Positions 62,446-64,000 of a stretch of 64,000 nt of DNA are shown here, in pieces; position 1 is the first letter of the stretch, and each line of letters opens with the position of its first letter. The DNA lies in the NCBI GenBank assembly GCA_024741835.1, contig JAENRP010000006.1:309948-373947 (forward strand), written 5' to 3'. The notes beneath the pieces were generated by a model. That model worked only from the letters and a program-made list of their open reading frames with translations. It did no database searches and was not told the DNA's origin. The translations under genes were made by a program, and so were the position numbers. This DNA is from Diplocarpon mali. Lineage: Eukaryota; Ascomycota; Leotiomycetes; Helotiales; Drepanopezizaceae.

Positions 62446-63389
62446 ATGGAAGGAACTCCTGCTCATCGTGGCCCCGGCCGCCCCCGCAAAGTAAGACCCT
62501 TGGAGTCCCTGTACCCTGCGTCGTACTGACTTTGCGCTAGGTCGCTGGCGCTCCTTCGGGAGCAGGAACCCCGGCGCGCTCGTCCCAGCGCCTGCTGGGC
62601 AACGAGCCGCCGCCGCCGTCCCCGCCGCCCCCGCCGCCGCCGCCACCGCCGCCGCCGCCGGAGAGCCCCGCCCCTGCTGCGCGTCGTGTGCCAGAGCCCA
62701 CGACGGAGCGTGACGACGCGTGCGTGCGCTGCATTGCACGCGGGAGCACCGGCAATCTCGATTGTCGGTGCTTCAATGGCACCTTCGGTGCGCGTTGCGT
62801 TCGTTATGCGGTGCTAAGCAACGGCTGCCAGCAGGCCAGCGGACCTCTCCTCGCCTCCTGAGAGGCTGTCGTGTCGGCCCGCGCCCGCGGCGCCTCCAAG
62901 GAGGAGGTGGCGCCACTGCTCAACGCAGTGAAGGGTGCGCTTCGGAGCTTCCGTAGTACGTTTTGTCGAGTCTTGTTGAGTTCCAGGCTGATTTTAAAAG
63001 ATGGGAGCGATCGGACCCCGGTGCCAGAAGGGCCCGCCACTCCCGCGAGTGGTGGTGCCGCTGCCTCCCCCGCTCCCGGCATACCGTTCGCGTTCGCCGC
63101 CGGCCCGTCCTCCGCCGCCCCGTTCGCCCCGCTCGCCGCCGCCGCTCCCGTCCCCGCCGCCGCCGCCGACCCCTTTGTGTCTCCGTTCGTCTCCCCGGCC
63201 CCCGCCGTCGCTGCTCCCGCCTTCGCCGCCGCCCCCGCCGCACCCCCCGCCTTCGCCCCCGCCGTCGCTGGTGTGTTCGCCGGCGGGCCTCTGGCCGAGG
63301 GAGTGCCTCCGGGCCTCTCTCAGGAGGAGATCCGTGCGGAGCTTATGGCTATGGCTTCGCGGCTCCTGGCCTTAGCTGGGAGGATCTGA
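62446..63389 (+). pseudogene. Spliced antisense gene in Copia G, Cys- and Pro-rich, one premature stop
   Basis: Exon 1 62446-62490 (MEGTPAHRGPGRPRK), a 50-nt intron with GTAAGA donor, TACTGAC branch site and CTAG acceptor (62491-62540), then exon 2 from 62541. The frame holds a GRPRK AT-hook-like motif, a poly-Pro run from CCG repeats (62606-62660), and a Cys cluster CVRC...DCRCFNGTFGARC...C over about 62727-62829. A TGA at 62859-62861 (a CGA codon by one transition) interrupts it. The same frame continues past an Ala/Pro-rich region to GLSQEEIRAELMAMASRLLA and stops at 63389, about 297 codons in total. The 121-codon short form may be the actual product. It is very GC-rich. It lies opposite to gag-pol between pol and the 3' LTR. 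The Cys spacing resembles the small C-x2-C clusters of uncharacterised fungal proteins; function unknown. Confidence 0.55.
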
Positions 63390-63547
63390 GAAAGGGTCGC
63401 GCCCTGTAATAGCGGCTTGGGAACGTTACCCATTCTGTATTTTTAGAAAAGGAGAAGCTTCTGCGGTGCGCTTTGCAAGAGAAAACAAATGAACGTGATT
63501 GTAAGAGAGTAGGAGCTTGTAAGTACGAGTCTCCTGGTAATGAGTGA

Positions 63548-64000
63548 CTACTTGTTGGCGAGTGCGAGTTGCTGAACGATTGTTTGGAAACTCTGGAGGT
63601 TCAATAAACGAACGAAGCTCTCAAACTTCTGGCGGTCCAGGTTCTTGGTAAGCCCATCTGCGTGCATCTCCCTAGTAGGGAGGTAGATTATCTGGAAGCT
63701 TCCTCTCTAGTACTCCTGGCGGATCCACATATTGCTGATTTCGACATGTCGGAGGCTCGTCTTAATCTTCTCGTTCTCTATGACAATTAGCCGAATCGTC
63801 TGTTGGTTGTTGCAATATATGTTCCATTTAAAGAGGGAGTCTATGCGAATCTCCTTGAAGAGGCGTTTTATAGCCATCATCTCCTTTGCAGTAGAAACCA
63901 TGCCATAGAGTTCTGCTTCAGTAGAGGAGAGCGTGACAGTCGCTTGGCGATTCGCTTTCCAAATAATCGGTCCTCCAAATAGGAAGAAGACGTATCCCTG
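63548..64000 (-). pseudogene. Copia G RNase H (C-terminal part of pol)
   Basis: Open from the window edge on the minus strand: VTLSSTEAELYGM (family SSTEAEY), then FKEIRIDSLFKWNIYCNNQQ, HVEISNMWIRQEY, a TAG at 63704-63706, then YLPTREMHADGLTKNLDRQ to the stop at 63548-63550. This is the RNase H domain of Ty1/Copia Pol. The Asp of the family D-N-Q motif reads Asn. The internal TAG would be CAG by one transition. Both fit light RIP. Upstream domains lie beyond 64000. Confidence 0.8.

Larger units (their letters stand above)
61948..64000 (-). mobile_element. Young Copia retrotransposon G (3' part, runs off window)
   Basis: Minus-strand Copia element with little RIP. The 3' LTR is 61948-62146, reading on the plus strand from TGTGGTGCGG to GACACA, so TG...CA with a 4-bp TGTG/CACA inverted end. 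A CCCCCT tract (62147-62152), the polypurine tract on the element strand, abuts it. Internal order, minus strand: pol (RNase H to 63548), a ~1.4-kb 3' region with an antisense gene, polypurine tract, LTR. It is inserted in Gypsy F. The left flank is AATTA (61943-61947), so AATTA is the predicted duplication beyond the window. Confidence 0.75.

Noticed and set aside
62407..63409. Several Arg-, Gly- or Ala-rich frames on both strands
   Set aside because: CCG/CGC repeats keep all frames open. Only the spliced plus-strand frame has an intron and Cys cluster.
1..64000. CRISPR arrays, bacterial operons or rRNA
   Set aside because: Introns, RIP and LTR elements show a fungal genome. No regularly spaced identical repeats with unique spacers were seen.

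Overview
The window looks like a piece of a filamentous ascomycete genome, most likely a plant-associated fungus. It has the two-compartment architecture produced by repeat-induced point mutation (RIP). Long AT-rich blocks are packed with LTR retrotransposons whose reading frames are broken almost only by TAA/TAG at positions where CAA/CAG is expected. Two GC-balanced or only mildly affected stretches sit among them. Introns fit fungal rules: 50-94 nt in most cases, GTRNGN donors, CTRAY-like branch sites. No CRISPR array, rRNA or convincing tRNA was seen. I cannot name the species; Leotiomycetes or Dothideomycetes are inferences.

Layout. 1-4278: non-repetitive but AT-rich DNA with one copy of a ~0.5-0.7 kb dispersed repeat (R1) and a small secreted protein gene (3078-3701), a ribonuclease-T1-fold, RALPH-like candidate effector that has lost most catalytic residues. 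4279-17877: Copia element A1, itself carrying nested Copia B (11492-17073) with a perfect GTTAA target duplication. 18010-22672: two further direct copies of the dispersed repeat (R2, R3) flanking a three-exon gene on the minus strand (20007-20597). It encodes a second short secreted Cys-containing protein that shares local motifs with the first. 22.7-26.9 kb: GC-balanced island with one convincing gene, a two-exon 282-aa four-pass membrane protein (24507-25449, minus), a possible BRCT-like fragment and a small hairpin. About 26990-57057: one old Gypsy element (E) exploded by three later insertions, Copia A2 (28014-36063, +), Copia A3 (39797-47836, -) and Copia C (49901-55959, -), each with intact 5-bp target duplications, so E can be read across the gaps. 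About 57-61.9 kb: a second Gypsy element (F, minus). 61948-64000: the 3' part of a young, nearly unmutated Copia element (G, minus) running off the window.

Most unusual content. (1) Two RNase-like secreted protein genes sit next to the same dispersed repeat inside the repeat-rich compartment. (2) Copia families A and G each carry a gene-like reading frame in ANTISENSE orientation between pol and the 3' LTR. In G it is spliced, GC-rich, Cys-containing and proline-rich. In A it is a Cys-containing frame present in all three copies. (3) Sixteen copies of a GC-rich quasi-palindromic ~24-bp unit occur inside Copia B and Copia C only. (4) The B LTR carries a near-regular array of CAYATG hexamers.

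Family assignments come from reading translations by eye against remembered family hallmarks. LTR ends and target duplications were read directly from the sequence. Domain edges inside the decayed elements are approximate.
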